Positions 35,217-45,165 of a stretch of DNA of 64,000 nucleotides are shown piece after piece. The stretch's first letter is position 1. Each line of letters begins with the position of its first letter. Origin of the DNA: Eunapius fragilis. Lineage: Eukaryota; Porifera; Demospongiae; Spongillida; Spongillidae. The stretch is from positions 17,872,234-17,936,233 of the forward strand of contig OY811971.1 in assembly GCA_963681505.1 (NCBI GenBank), read 5' to 3'. Position numbers and translations under genes: made by a program. A model generated the notes under the pieces. It was not told where the DNA came from. It searched no databases and saw only the letters and a program-made list of their open reading frames with translations.

Positions 35217-35854
35217 TGGGGCATCAAATGGTGGCTTGGTCTTGCTCTAACACCTGAATTAGGGGTATGTGCTTATGGTCCAGACAAAGCTCTGGATGCA
35301 CACCATGCTGTTACTTGCAAGTTTGGGGAGATGTAGTGGCGCGCCACAATGCTCTGCGCAATGTTATTTTTTATTTTTGCAAGCGAGCCCTTCTGAACCC
35401 AAAAATGGAAGCAGGTGCAGGTTTGGGTCATGAAAGGAGACTAACTAGACCTGCAGACATACTCATCCCAAGCTGGTCCAATAGTGATAAGCCTGCAGCC
35501 ATTGATGTGTCCATCACCTCTCCGCTTAAATCAAACATTTTGTCTGAAGCGGGTGTGGTGGCAGGTGCAGCAGCAAGGCAAACAGAAGAGAGAAAGCATA
35601 TATCCAATGATACTATCTGCTCTGAATTGGGATGGAAGTGTGTACCATTAGTGGTGGAGACGTTTGGTGCTTGGGGAAGAACTGCAGGCCAGTTTTTTGG
35701 AGAACCCGCATCACGACTTGCGGCTCAAAGCCATTCCTCAAAGACTATAATGTTGATTAACATCTATGGAAGACTAAGCCTCACACTAGTTCGAGCCAAT
35801 GCCCGTGCTTTCAATGCTAGGTTGGCTACAACAATGGACTTGCTTGAAGGCTAG
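35217..35854 (+). pseudogene. R2-type non-LTR retroelement C-terminus, second subfamily
   Basis: The open frame from about 35340 reads ARHNALRNVIFYFCKRALLN, LTRPADILIPSW, PAAIDVSITSPL (endonuclease PD...D motif) and IYGRLSLTLVRANARAFNA. Upstream sequence (MQWGIKWWLGLALTPELGVC, HHAVTCKFG) is in another frame; one base is missing from the GGGG at about 35328. The second Cys of the CCHC knuckle is replaced (CAYG here, CALC in the copy at 13550). A short 3' UTR leads to an AT-rich repeat, tail to tail with the copy at 35985. Confidence 0.75.
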
Positions 35855-35927
35855 GGTAGTTTTGTGCGAGTTCGTGTGTAGTAACGTGTATATTTGTGCA
35901 TTAATTTTATTGTTTATCATTAATAAA

Positions 35928-35985
35928 AGATACTAAAAAAATATATATATATATATATATATTACTATTATTACTATTGTTATTA
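35928..35985. repeat. (AT)n and (TTA)n between two retroelement tails
   Basis: An AT run followed by ATTACT/TTA units separates the 3' ends of two oppositely oriented R2-type copies. Simple-repeat tails from both elements probably meet here. Confidence 0.8.
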
Positions 35986-36420
35986 AATGACATGAATATA
36001 CAGAAACAACACTGATTAAATACAAAGTACAGCTCTACAGTACACGAGCTATCCTAGAGAGGATAGCTGTAGCATTAGCCCTGACCAGGTGGAGATTCAG
36101 TCGGCCATCGATCTCATTAAGTACGATGGACTTTGGCCGACACATGGAAGTGGCAAGTCTAGAGGCTACAGAGGAGATAATGGCAGTGGCTTCTTTTCCC
36201 CAAGCTCCATATGTTTCAACTACCATAGGGACACATACCCATCCTAGATCTGAGCATTTGGGGTCATTGGCATGGTGTTTCCTAGACTCAGTGGCCTGGG
36301 CAGCAGCTGTGGCCGACACTCCCGCTTCCAACAAATTAACAGGGTTTAGCGGTGAGGTGATGGACACATCTAATGCTGCTGTTCTGCCCAAAATCCAGTT
36401 AGGAAGAAGTATGTCAACTG
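35985..36420 (-). mobile_element. 5'-truncated R2-type retroelement fragment
   Basis: This is nearly identical over its length to 12945-13380. The minus frame reads ADILLPNWILGRTAALDVS from the endonuclease motif to the end (IDGRLNLHLVRANATAIL). It stops at about 36420, in the same motif, where TTATTACTATTATTAATA begins. High identity to the copy at 12893 indicates a young family. Confidence 0.8.
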
Positions 36421-36654
36421 TTATTACTATTATTAATATCAGTGCACAATAGCACAATACTAATATTTTGCTTACTGCTTGAATCCATCTGAAGATGAAA
36501 ATTCTCTTCAATGTCTCAATCAGTTTGGAGTATGGCACAGGATACAGGTCATTTGCCAAGTGAAAGACATGAGGAACTTATTAGAAGCTATGATCAGTAA
36601 AATGTATGTATTAGTCTGTGATGAAAATACTTACATAAGCTATGTTCCTCTATA

Positions 36655-37235
36655 CTGAGGTAAAACCACTGCCTTGGCCACATGATCCACCGGAATGAAG
36701 TGAATAACCTCATCACATCCTGGTCCCTCTGGATACATATTCAATTTAGCTAATCCCCCTAGCCTGACAAGCGGACAGACCCAGTCTTGAGGGTTGGCAT
36801 CTCCAGTGGAGGAAAGGGGCCCAATAAGCCCAGGCCTGGATCCATTTTATACGCCACACAATGGTTAATTGTTCATGAACAACATTTGCAATAGGAAAAT
36901 AAAGAACCATATAATTTAATGCTACAGGTTACCTCGAAATGTTTCCCTTGATAAAACCTTTTTAAATTGCAGATGTAACGAGCTTGGCAGTCACCCACCT
37001 GGTTTGGGAGTACCCAGAGAGTTCACACAACCTTCATAAGTCATTGCATCAATAATTCTCATTCATCTATGAACATGTGGGCCTGGGCTTACCTACCTAT
37101 CTTCTGATATAGGACCAGATAGTACATCAGGAGCAAATACACCAACAGTGGACACAAAATGGATGAACTTGTGACGACCCTTGTGTGACATTATAATTAT
37201 CTCCTTTGTACTTTCAAGATTGCTAGACTTGAGAG
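36655..37235 (-). pseudogene. Thioester-reductase (SDR) domain fragment with an in-frame stop
   Basis: Three minus-strand exons splice in matching phase: 37235 to about 37097 (LKSSNLESTKEIIIM, HKFIHFVSTVGVFAPDVL), about 37046 to 36938 (LCELSGYSQTRWVTAKLV) and 36835 to about 36655 (PGLIGPLSSTGDANPQDW, DEVIHFIPVDHVAKAVVLPQ). This order of motifs, N..GT.E, HFVST, GYSQ..WV.AKLV, RPGLIG..S.TG and IPVD.V, matches the reductase domain found at the end of nonribosomal peptide synthetases, polyketide synthases and aminoadipate reductases, which frees products by NADPH-dependent reduction. The middle exon holds a TAA after VTSAI. The catalytic Tyr of GYSQ..W is present. The N-terminal Rossmann GxxGxxG part is not found to the right. 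Confidence 0.68.
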
Positions 37236-37517
37236 CTGTAATATATGATAGAAGTTATTTGTAAGTCTGTGCTGAGCGGAATTATCTATCATGCAGATGA
37301 TCCAAATTTAAGCATAAACATTTACATTTTCCACTGAACAAGTCACCTACTAAAAGAAATATGTGCATTTGCATAACAATGACCATTTTTCACACACATT
37401 CCCGCAGATTTCATATACATCCCGCCGTATAATTAACAACTGTTATTTCCAAATTTAGTAATAGTCATAGACACCTCACAATATTGTATAATGATTGTGT
37501 TCACTGATTACGTTTAA

Positions 37518-38370
37518 ATCAAAATTAATTGGAAAGTGTACATAATATCGGTACAAGTACATCTATCGTAGAATTACATCAGAAGCAGTTCTCATTATAA
37601 GTACATTAGTGAACACATTATATATCAAGATCATTGATAAAATTACTGGCTTGTTTCCCCAGCTTTTTAATCACCTCCGCGCGAACGCTCGAGTTCCCAA
37701 AAAAATCCATTGCGGCTATATGCGCCATGGCCTCATTAAAATTTAGGTTTTTGAGAGAGCATCTGAATGGCGTTTCTGTACATCTAATTGTGTTTAGTTT
37801 ACGATGCGGCATACCATCCGTCCTGAGAATTTGTCTGTGCTTGGTGTTTTCATCCTAAAGTTACCCCTCTCTCCCTTACGATATCCGTATATAAATTGGC
37901 TGCGCGTTATTAAGGATTGCGATATGAAGAGTGCGCATATAGTATATAGTCTCTAGCTACTACGACGGTACACCAATTAAATGGGAGGGATCAACGGATA
38001 TTCGAGGGTAAAATGAACAAGATACAGCTCTCCATTTTAATGAGGCCATGGCGCATATTGCCGCAATGGATTTTTTTGGTTTACGGTATTGTCAAATTAT
38101 GGACCCTTTTGTCCAGCGGCAAAGGGCTGTGCCCGACCTCAGCCCGTTTCTTTTCAGGCTCTGCGCACGCACGTTGCAAATGAATAGTTCAAAATTAATT
38201 GGAAAGTATATACATATTATCGGTACAAGTACTATATCTACATCTATCGTAGAATTACATCAGCTGCAGTTCTATAAGTACATTAGTGAACACATTATAT
38301 ATCAAGATCATTGATAAAATTACTGGCTTGTTTCCCCAGCTTTTTAATCACCTCCGCGCGAACGCTCGAG
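37518..38370. repeat. Complex local repeat: direct and inverted copies
   Basis: About 175 bp (37518-37692, ending TCCGCGCGAACGCTCGAG) recur in direct orientation at about 38190-38370. Next to them, about 50 bp (37695-37745, ATTGCGGCTATATGCGCCAT) recur inverted at about 38033-38080. The frame MAHIAAMDFFG is therefore present on both strands. A duplicated and partly inverted unit explains this. No gene supported. Confidence 0.75.
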
Positions 38371-38553
38371 TAGACGTCCTCATTCAGAGTGGAGGTCTAT
38401 GTACCTTTGAATAACTTAGTGTCGGAAGATGAAAAACTGTACCGCAGCCATTTACCGTCGCGCCTTTTGGCATTAAAATGCATACAAGAGAGTACCATAA
38501 TCACCTGACCGTTAGTATCTTGATGGCATGGACAGAATTGAAAATTTCCATTC

Positions 38554-39018
38554 TCACTTGGTCCGGTACTCTTCTACCCACCATCCTTCGTTTTCGCTTG
38601 TCTTTAGGGTATCCATAGAATTTTGTATTAATGCTAGTTCGGTATCGGAAAGAATATTCTTGAGGATGTCAATAAAGGCCGATTGAATCTTGAAGGTTAC
38701 ACCACTTGTTTCGTACCTTTGAAACGAGAAGACCCAACCGAGTTTCACCAGAGCGTTTGTGTACACCTGGTACCATTTTTCGACCTAGTCAGATCGATTG
38801 AACTGCTTGTCGGCTACCATCTGAGCCAATAGTGTACTATTCTGTACGTCAGACGTAGCTTGATCGGATACAGTACTTACGAACGATGCCAAACTACCGC
38901 CACATACGAATCCCTTCTTGCTGCCTTTTTTGGTCACCCCGATATTAGACCCTACGCTAAGCTTTATTTGAGAGATATCGATCTCCAGTGCCCTCACATA
39001 ATCCACAGCTGAACACAT
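38554..39018 (-). pseudogene. Unrecognised minus-strand ORF of about 155 residues broken by one TAG
   Basis: The frame begins MCSAVDYVRALEIDISQIKL and reads to VQNSTLLAQMVADKQFNRSD, where TAG (38785-38787) interrupts. The same frame continues with VEKWYQVYTNALVKLGWVFS and ends WWVEEYRTK. The layout, a STLLAQ..A.K..., then W...Y...L...GW, recalls a family of small proteins of unknown function that I have met in bacteria and fungi. That recall is weak. With the single stop, it is either a recent pseudogene or a sequence with one base error. Confidence 0.45.
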
Positions 39019-39195
39019 TCTTGAAGCTGTATAGCACTACTGATTGGACTGACTTTGCGCAGTTGCTTAAACCGGATCGTTTACATAGTAAAGTGCTTAT
39101 TCAGTTCTAGCCATGCATGCATTGCACTTCTTGTGTTTGCCTTGTCTTCTCTATTCATGTATTGCATGCATTCATACATACACATGGGTCTAAGG

Positions 39196-40175
39196 TCAAT
39201 AATTGGTCTCGTTGCTCGATGCAACGCTGCATGTCAGGCATGTGACACTGAGAGTTCGTTGGGTGCAGTATGCATGAAAGGAATTATGCATGTTGGGTCA
39301 ATGGCGCGATGTGAAAAAACATTTTAAGCTGGATTCAAGCAGCATTTGTGACATCACCTGTTGTCCAATGTGTACTAAAAACTCTTATAGCCCAAACAGG
39401 ATACTTATATGGTATGAATTTGGTTTCATACATATTGGGAACGGAGGGTCAAGGTGATGATGTCCAATTGCTGGGTACATGACCATGTTTTTGAGTAGCT
39501 ATAGATATTGCGAGTCGTATTATAAATCCCGCGGTGCCTCTCAGTTCCGCGACCTTTGCCTTTATCCCACAAACTTCCTCACTGGATAAATAAAACTACA
39601 GCTGGTTTTCACATTATTCCAAAACGAAAGATATGTCGATCTTGTCGAGGGACGATTTGGAAAGCTGCGTCGTGGAACGGAGAGTCAGCGCGGGATTTAT
39701 AAACCAAATGCTACTACTAATATTGATTTGGCCTTTAGTTAACGTATATAAAAGAATATAATAGGAGCGAGACACATAGCAATTCATGAAAAAAATTTTT
39801 CATTGTATCTAATCTCCCTACACTCTATAATGATTATCTTACAGCAGATGATCAATTATCAAATTGCATGCAATGTTTATAGCTTAAAACATGGTCTCAC
39901 AAAATCATAAGATGGGGGAACGTAGGGTCAAAGTGCATTATACTAGCTAGGGATCAAATCATAGCATACAATTAGGTCTCTTTTAAAAAGGGTGGGCTCT
40001 TGGACAACAGGTGACGTCACAAATGCTGCACTTAATCCAAAATGTCCTTTCACATCGCCATTGATCCAGCCAGACCAGTGCTGCTTTCATGCATACTGCA
40101 CCCAATTAACGAACTCCTCTTTACTCTGCTGAATCGAGCAATATAATGAGACCTATTGTTGGTCTTATGCCGGAT
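39196..40175. mobile_element. Inverted-repeat unit of about 980 bp
   Basis: About 170 bp at 39196-39375 (TCAATAATTGGTCTCGTTGC; CATTTGTGACATCACCTGTTG) recur as a diverged inverted copy at 40000-40175 (CAACAGGTGACGTCACAAAT; ATGAGACCTATTGTTGG). The interior holds a broken Hsp70-lid start (39633) and AT-rich DNA. Long diverged TIRs suggest an old foldback element; no target duplication was identified. Confidence 0.6.
39520..39712 (+). pseudogene. Truncated Hsp70-lid-like start inside an inverted repeat
   Basis: ATG at 39633 opens SRDDLESCVVERR, matching SRSDLESCIVAMR of the ORF at 40275, then the match ends. The stretch TATAAATCCCGCG...CTCTCAGTTCC (39522) is inverted at the other side (GGAACGGAGAGTC...CGCGGGATTTATA, to 39706), so this fragment forms half of a small palindrome. 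Confidence 0.5.
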
Positions 40176-40214
40176 TTCTTGTAATTCTTATATTTGGATA
40201 AATGCTTCTGTGGC

Positions 40215-40222
40215 ATATAAAA
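40215..40222 (+). promoter_or_regulatory. TATA box of the Hsp70-lid ORF
   Basis: ATATAAAA lies 53 bp upstream of the ATG at 40275, a position that would give a short 5' leader. Confidence 0.45.
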
Positions 40223-40274
40223 ACCTAGCTGCGAGTTATGCAAACGTTATACCGACAAGTGAAGAGGACGAACA

Positions 40275-40517
40275 ATGTCGAGGAGCGATTTGGAGAGCTG
40301 TATCGTGGCAATGAGAGGCAGTGTGATGGAAGCTAAGGACAAACTTAGCGAGCACGACCGTAAGACTTTGCTTGACAAGTCCGATGAGGTGATTCACTGG
40401 CTGTACAAGAACAAGTCTGCGGAGGGACACCAGTGTGCGGAAAAAATGAAGGAACTGGAGAGGTTGGCGACACCGATCAACTCCAAGTGTGGCGGTCCTC
40501 ATGTAGTACAATATTGA
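40275..40517 (+). CDS. Stand-alone Hsp70 C-terminal lid-like protein (80 aa)
   Basis: One uninterrupted frame encodes 80 residues: MSRSDLESCIVAMRGSVMEA, KDKLSEHDRKTLLDKSDEVI, HWLYKNKSAEG and KMKELERLATPINSK. The pattern LE..V...R..V..KDK.SE.D...L..K..E.I.WL..N..AE......K.KELE....PI..K is that of the helical lid in the substrate-binding domain of Hsp70. There is no ATPase or beta-sandwich part upstream; the frame starts with its own ATG behind a TATA box, and upstream DNA is a foldback unit. It could be a 3' fragment of an Hsp70 gene that happens to keep an ATG, or a small independent gene. A second damaged start lies at 39633, so the unit has been copied. Confidence 0.6.
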   Translation: MSRSDLESCIVAMRGSVMEAKDKLSEHDRKTLLDKSDEVIHWLYKNKSAEGHQCAEKMKELERLATPINSKCGGPHVVQY

Positions 40518-41377
40518 ATTCTCGCCATGCATTTGGCTGTCATTTACAGCCGGCCGGCATACATAATCTCACTACAATTTTGCGTTCACCTTTCCATGAA
40601 ATTGGTGTTAATCGGTTATAAGACAACACGACCTTATAAGCATGACTACAACAGCGGGTGGGTTATTTACAATCTATTTGAATAAGCTATGCGTGTGCGT
40701 GTGCACGCACTATTCAATATGCATCCTTCAGGCCATGCGGGTGAACCGGACCAATGTAAGTTCCGGGATGTTCCTGCAGACAACGCCCATTCTATCCACT
40801 GAGTAATTTTTTTAAAATTAGAGCACAACGATCTACAGTTCTTTATAAATAATACATTACATGTAAAAATGAACAAATGATAAAGTAAAGTGATGGATAG
40901 TACTTCAATGATCAGTTGGAGATCCTGTTTTCTGAGCAGGAAAGATCGATGGCCTCACTGAACATGTTTGTTGATCTGTGATTCGAGCCTCTAATGCACA
41001 TTATTGCAGAGATCGCAATAACGAGAACTGAACTCAGCTTGCATCTTATCCAAAAAAAAAAAAAAAGAGCTATGAAAAGTCTCAGTCCAGGTAGATCAGC
41101 AAGTTGAAATTTTCAACTTTTAACCCAGTGTTTGAAATGGAGATCAACTTTGTTGTGTGGGGACGATAGATGGTGGACGATGGATTCGAACCTTTCGTGA
41201 CTTAAAACACAACTCTTAGTCGAGGCTGCTTCGGCGGTAGCAATAGCCATCATGCGCTCCTTGAAAAGCGGATCCATCGCAACACGAAGCAATTGTAGTG
41301 AATGAAGCAACTGGCTTCAAATAATGCCAACTGAAGTACTGTTTCACACCAAAGCACGTGCACAAATTTCATCCATC

Positions 41378-41530
41378 GATCGCGCAAGCGCAGTAGTGCG
41401 ATTGATCGATCGATGGTTGCGCGATCGATCGATGATTGCGCGATCGATCGATAGGTGCGCGATCAATGGATCCATCGATGCATGGCGCAGCGCAATCGAT
41501 GGATCGCGCAAATCCATCGATCGCGCGTAA
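41378..41530. repeat. ATCGATCG-rich satellite-like tract
   Basis: Imperfect units of TTGCGCGATCGATCGATG repeat across 150 bp, almost every segment being self-complementary. This gives a local cluster of GATC, ATCGAT and GCGC sites. Confidence 0.85.
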
Positions 41531-41795
41531 CATAATCATGAAAAGGGGGCCGGGAAAAGAATCAAAGAAAAACTTGGGCTTCCAACAGGTACTGCTCTTC
41601 AATTACATTATTTTTTATGATAGGAGCCGCGATCGAGTTTCCTGCCACGAGAAGATCGAAAGTGGATTAACTACAGATTACTCGTAGAATTCGGAGGTAG
41701 CTTACTTTTGCCTATCAATGTTTGTGAGTACATGTTCTCTGTTGGAGAGGGTGCGATGTAGTACGATTAGGCCTATTGTGCGTCGATCTGAGGCC

Positions 41796-42010
41796 TGTCA
41801 CGGCTAAATTTGTCCTATCCTGAAATGGTCCTAGGACCGTTTTAGGCAGCCTGATTTGGTCCGGCGGACTAAAACAGGCTTTGCTTAATTTGGTCCTAGT
41901 ACCAAAACAGGCTGCCGAATTTGGTCCTACGCTGCTCGTTTTGGTCCTATACAGGCGGAAAAAAGCAAGTAGCCTGATTTGGTCCTAGGACTGAAACAGA
42001 CTGCCTATAA
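41796..42010. repeat. Ginger-like terminus with GGTCCTAGGACC iterons
   Basis: TGTCACGG opens a tract in which GCCTGATTTGGTCCTAGGAC and shorter forms (TTTGGTCCTA) recur about eight times. The start TGTCA and subterminal palindromic repeats match the design of the elements at 51296 and 56545. The far end was not found. Confidence 0.5.
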
Positions 42011-43014
42011 TTTGTCCCGCTATACTGACGTATACTTTACTCGGATAAAATACTTGCGGGACGGATCGAGAGGAAGGGGTTCTTTTACGCACTATTCGTA
42101 CGATTCTTGATATTTGCCTCTTGACCCAAGTCTATAGAGGCGTTCCCATGCTGGCAACTACCAATTCCTTTAATACCGACTACGAATCTGATCCATAAAG
42201 TTTTTATTGACCACTACTGTATGTCCATAATGCTCTACGTTCGAAATCACATTGGAAACATACAGCCATACATTCTTGATCGAGAGGTTCAAACTTATAA
42301 TCTGAAGAGACATATCAAAGTCATTTCTATTTTTACGTAGTTCAATGTGGTTTGATATACTTCGAGAATACGCACAATGAAAAATTGTCACCTGTGGATT
42401 CTTAAAATATACCAGGTGGATATTCGTAATATACACTACCCTTGGTATATTGATGGTATACGCAAAATATACGCAAATATATACGCTATCGTATACTACG
42501 TTTTTTGCACAGTGGCCGATCCTAAAATAAAGGCCTCTGTACTCGACAGCCTACAACGCAGGAGTTGATTTGCTGAGAGGCAGAAAACCGCGCTACTAAA
42601 AGAGGACAATTCAGCTGCCATTAAGGCATCTGAAAGGAACCCACTGTCCGATTAGTTAAACGAGATGGCGGTACCGCAGAGGTCACAGAACTATCACTAC
42701 CATCACATGTAAAGCATGTATGGTAACACAACTGTGTGTACAGCCTAGCCTTTCTCCGATCCGTCTTTTGAATATTGGGGTGACATCATGATAGGGCAAC
42801 TGTATGAATTTAATTGCAAAGGCTGAGTAGGTGAAATGAAAATTACTGCAACCATATTCTTCTCCCATATAGCTGCTCCTTGTATGAACCCAAATCTCAT
42901 GCAGTAATGGACTATAATGGTGGTCTTAAAGAAGCTATTCTTAGGGATAGTGAGTTTCTAAGTGAAGTAAATGATGCCTTTTGTAATTGCTAGGCTCAAA
43001 AGATTCTTACAAGA

Positions 43015-43700
43015 TCAGTCCCCCACCACCAGCAGCAACACTGCCCCTGCCGCTACCACCACTAGCTGCACTGGCTCCCTACCCCCATCACCAGCAGAAG
43101 CAGCACCCCCCACCAGCAGAAGCTGTATCCCCCCACCAGCAGAAGCAGCACTACTCCCACCATCAGCACTAGCTGCACTGCCCCCTACCCCCACCACCAG
43201 CACTAGCTGCACTACCCCTACACCCACCACCACCAGCAGAAGCAGCAACAGCACCTCCCCCACCACCAGCACTATAGCTGCTATACATGTAAGGGCATGC
43301 CTGCCTGTGCATGCAGTATGAATCTATTGAATATTGCCAATGGGTGCCATGTTAAACTGATGTACAAAAAGGCTTCCATATCTCATGTATAGTCTACACG
43401 TTAGAGCTTGCCTGCCTGTGCATGCAACTATGTATGAATTTAATTGCAGTTGCAAGGGCTGAGTACTAGATGAAATGATATATCCTTCTCCCATATAACC
43501 TTGTAATATGAACCTTGTTAATGCTAGCTCAAAAGGCTGTTACAAGTCCCCACCGCCAGCAGCAGCAACACTGCCACCAGCGCTAGCTGCACTGCCCCCT
43601 ACCCCACACCACCAGCAGAAACAGCAGCACTGACCCCGCCACTACCACCACTAGCTGCACTGCCCCCTACCACTAGTAGAAGCAGCAGCAGAAGTGCTGC
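43015..43700. repeat. CCACCACCAGCAGAAGCAGC minisatellite, two blocks
   Basis: Blocks at 43015-43275 and about 43545-43695 are built from CCACCAGCAGAAGCAGCA, CACTAGCTGCACTGCCCCC and related units. Long Pro/Ser/Ala open frames on both strands are a consequence of the repeat. Confidence 0.9.
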
Positions 43701-43980
43701 CACCCTTGCACACCACATGGTCAGAACCTGACAGGAGAGGAGGCTGAGGAGGACGCAGCCACCCTCGAGAACAAGGACAATTTGTACACTGTATATAAAT
43801 AGTTATAATTATCTTTACCATTATTAAAGCTGTTTAGTTATTTAGTTTATTGCACTTAGAGATTAAGTCAGGGGTGGACATGGATCATCCTATAATTCTA
43901 GTGATTATTGACGTTTCCAAAGTTTGATTATTCACTACGATACTGATATGACAGTCTGAGGGAGAAAAAAACTTGTGAAA

Positions 43981-44264
43981 CAAGTAAATAAAAACATTCT
44001 CTAACGAGAAAGTTGTTGGTATATAGGATTGACCAATGCTGTTGTATAAAGTGCGGAAACAAGAATGACAGAAATTTCAGACTGGAAAATTGAAATAGGC
44101 TTATATTTAGCACACTCACATTATAACAGTGCATGTCTGAGTAATGGACTAAATAATAGGCCTATTTCAATTTTCCAGTCAAATTTCTGTCACTCTTGTT
44201 TCCGCGCTTTTTACACCACCATTGGTCAATCCTACATACCAACAACTTTCTCGTTAGAGAATGT
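43981..44264 (+). mobile_element. Hairpin-headed element, copy 3 (head)
   Basis: CAAGTAAATAAAAACATTC starts after an A. The arms share inner sequence with copy 2 (GGATTGACCAATG, AATGACAGAAATTT, TTGAAATAGGC) and pair through CCTATTTCAATTTTCCAGTC to CTCGTTAGAGAATG. The downstream part of the element is not recognised. Confidence 0.7.
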
Positions 44265-44479
44265 TGTTAATATCTTAAGGAATGGCAAGGTTATGCTTTA
44301 TTGTTCCTCAACCGTCACTGCGATTAGGCATTGACCGCTGTACTAAAAAGGTACTACATATCTCCGGTGCTAAAACTGGTACAGTGACGCATGAAATACT
44401 GAAAAACGCAGTTTTTTTTGCTCTTTCTAACGAAATCTTTTGAGCATTAAAAAAAAATCCGCAGTGCCTATATCGTTAC

Positions 44480-44937
44480 CGGACGGCCCGTTTGCCGTGT
44501 TGGTGAATCTCACCAGACTTCTGGACATTGACATAAAGAGGAAGTACTTCCGTTAGGAGTTGGAGCAGTTTGACGATGGCATTAGGAGAGATGACCTCGT
44601 CCTAAACTTGAAGAGGGACCATGTCTTTGAGAAATCATTCAGAGAACTTTATAGGAGAACTTCAGAAGAACTGAAAGCAAACTTTTACATTCACTTTCAG
44701 GGAGAGGAAGGTCAAGATGCAGGGGGCCTCCTGAGGGAGTGTTACCTGATCATAGCCAGGGAGATGTTCAATCCCAACTATGCCCTCTTCAAGACCACTG
44801 CAGGGGACCGGGCCACCTACATGCCCAATCCAAGTTCCCACATTAACCCCATCCACCTGGACTACTTCAAGTTTGTTGGCAGGATCATTGCCAAGGCCAT
44901 CTACGACAACAAGCTCCTGGACTGTTACTTTATTTAA
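44480..44937 (+). pseudogene. Second HUWE1-type HECT fragment
   Basis: It matches the first exon of the fragment at 7965 ([59 protein letters not shown]) but with TAG at 44534-44536 and an abrupt end at LLDCYF (44935). It keeps the base that is missing from the first fragment at 8391, so the two lesions are independent. Confidence 0.88.
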
Positions 44938-44989
44938 TTTTCCAATGCAATATGTACATATATGTACTTAAAACAACTATTTAATTAAA

Positions 44990-45165
44990 TAGGACCCCCC
45001 CCCCCCCGCCCCCCCCCCGGTCGTTAGAATCTGCCCTTGTTGATCGACTACGTATACATGTACGTGCACAGCAGCGTGCGCTGACGTCACCAAATGTTGC
45101 CCGTGGTATACGACGTCCTGGCCTCATCAGAGGCGGATCCGGGGGGGGGGGGTTGCAACCCCCCC
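44990..45165. repeat. G/C-run repeat with a GGCGGATCC motif
   Basis: Interrupted C runs (about 44996-45019), then GAGGCGGATCC and a G run (about 45140-45150) followed by a C run can fold as a large hairpin. It is probably the end of an unclassified transposon. The stretch 45180-45810 shows no gene. Confidence 0.55.

Noticed and set aside
43015..43272. Long Val/Gly/Ala or Pro/Ser frames on both strands
   Set aside because: They are produced by the CCACCAGCAG-type minisatellite, which stays open in several frames.
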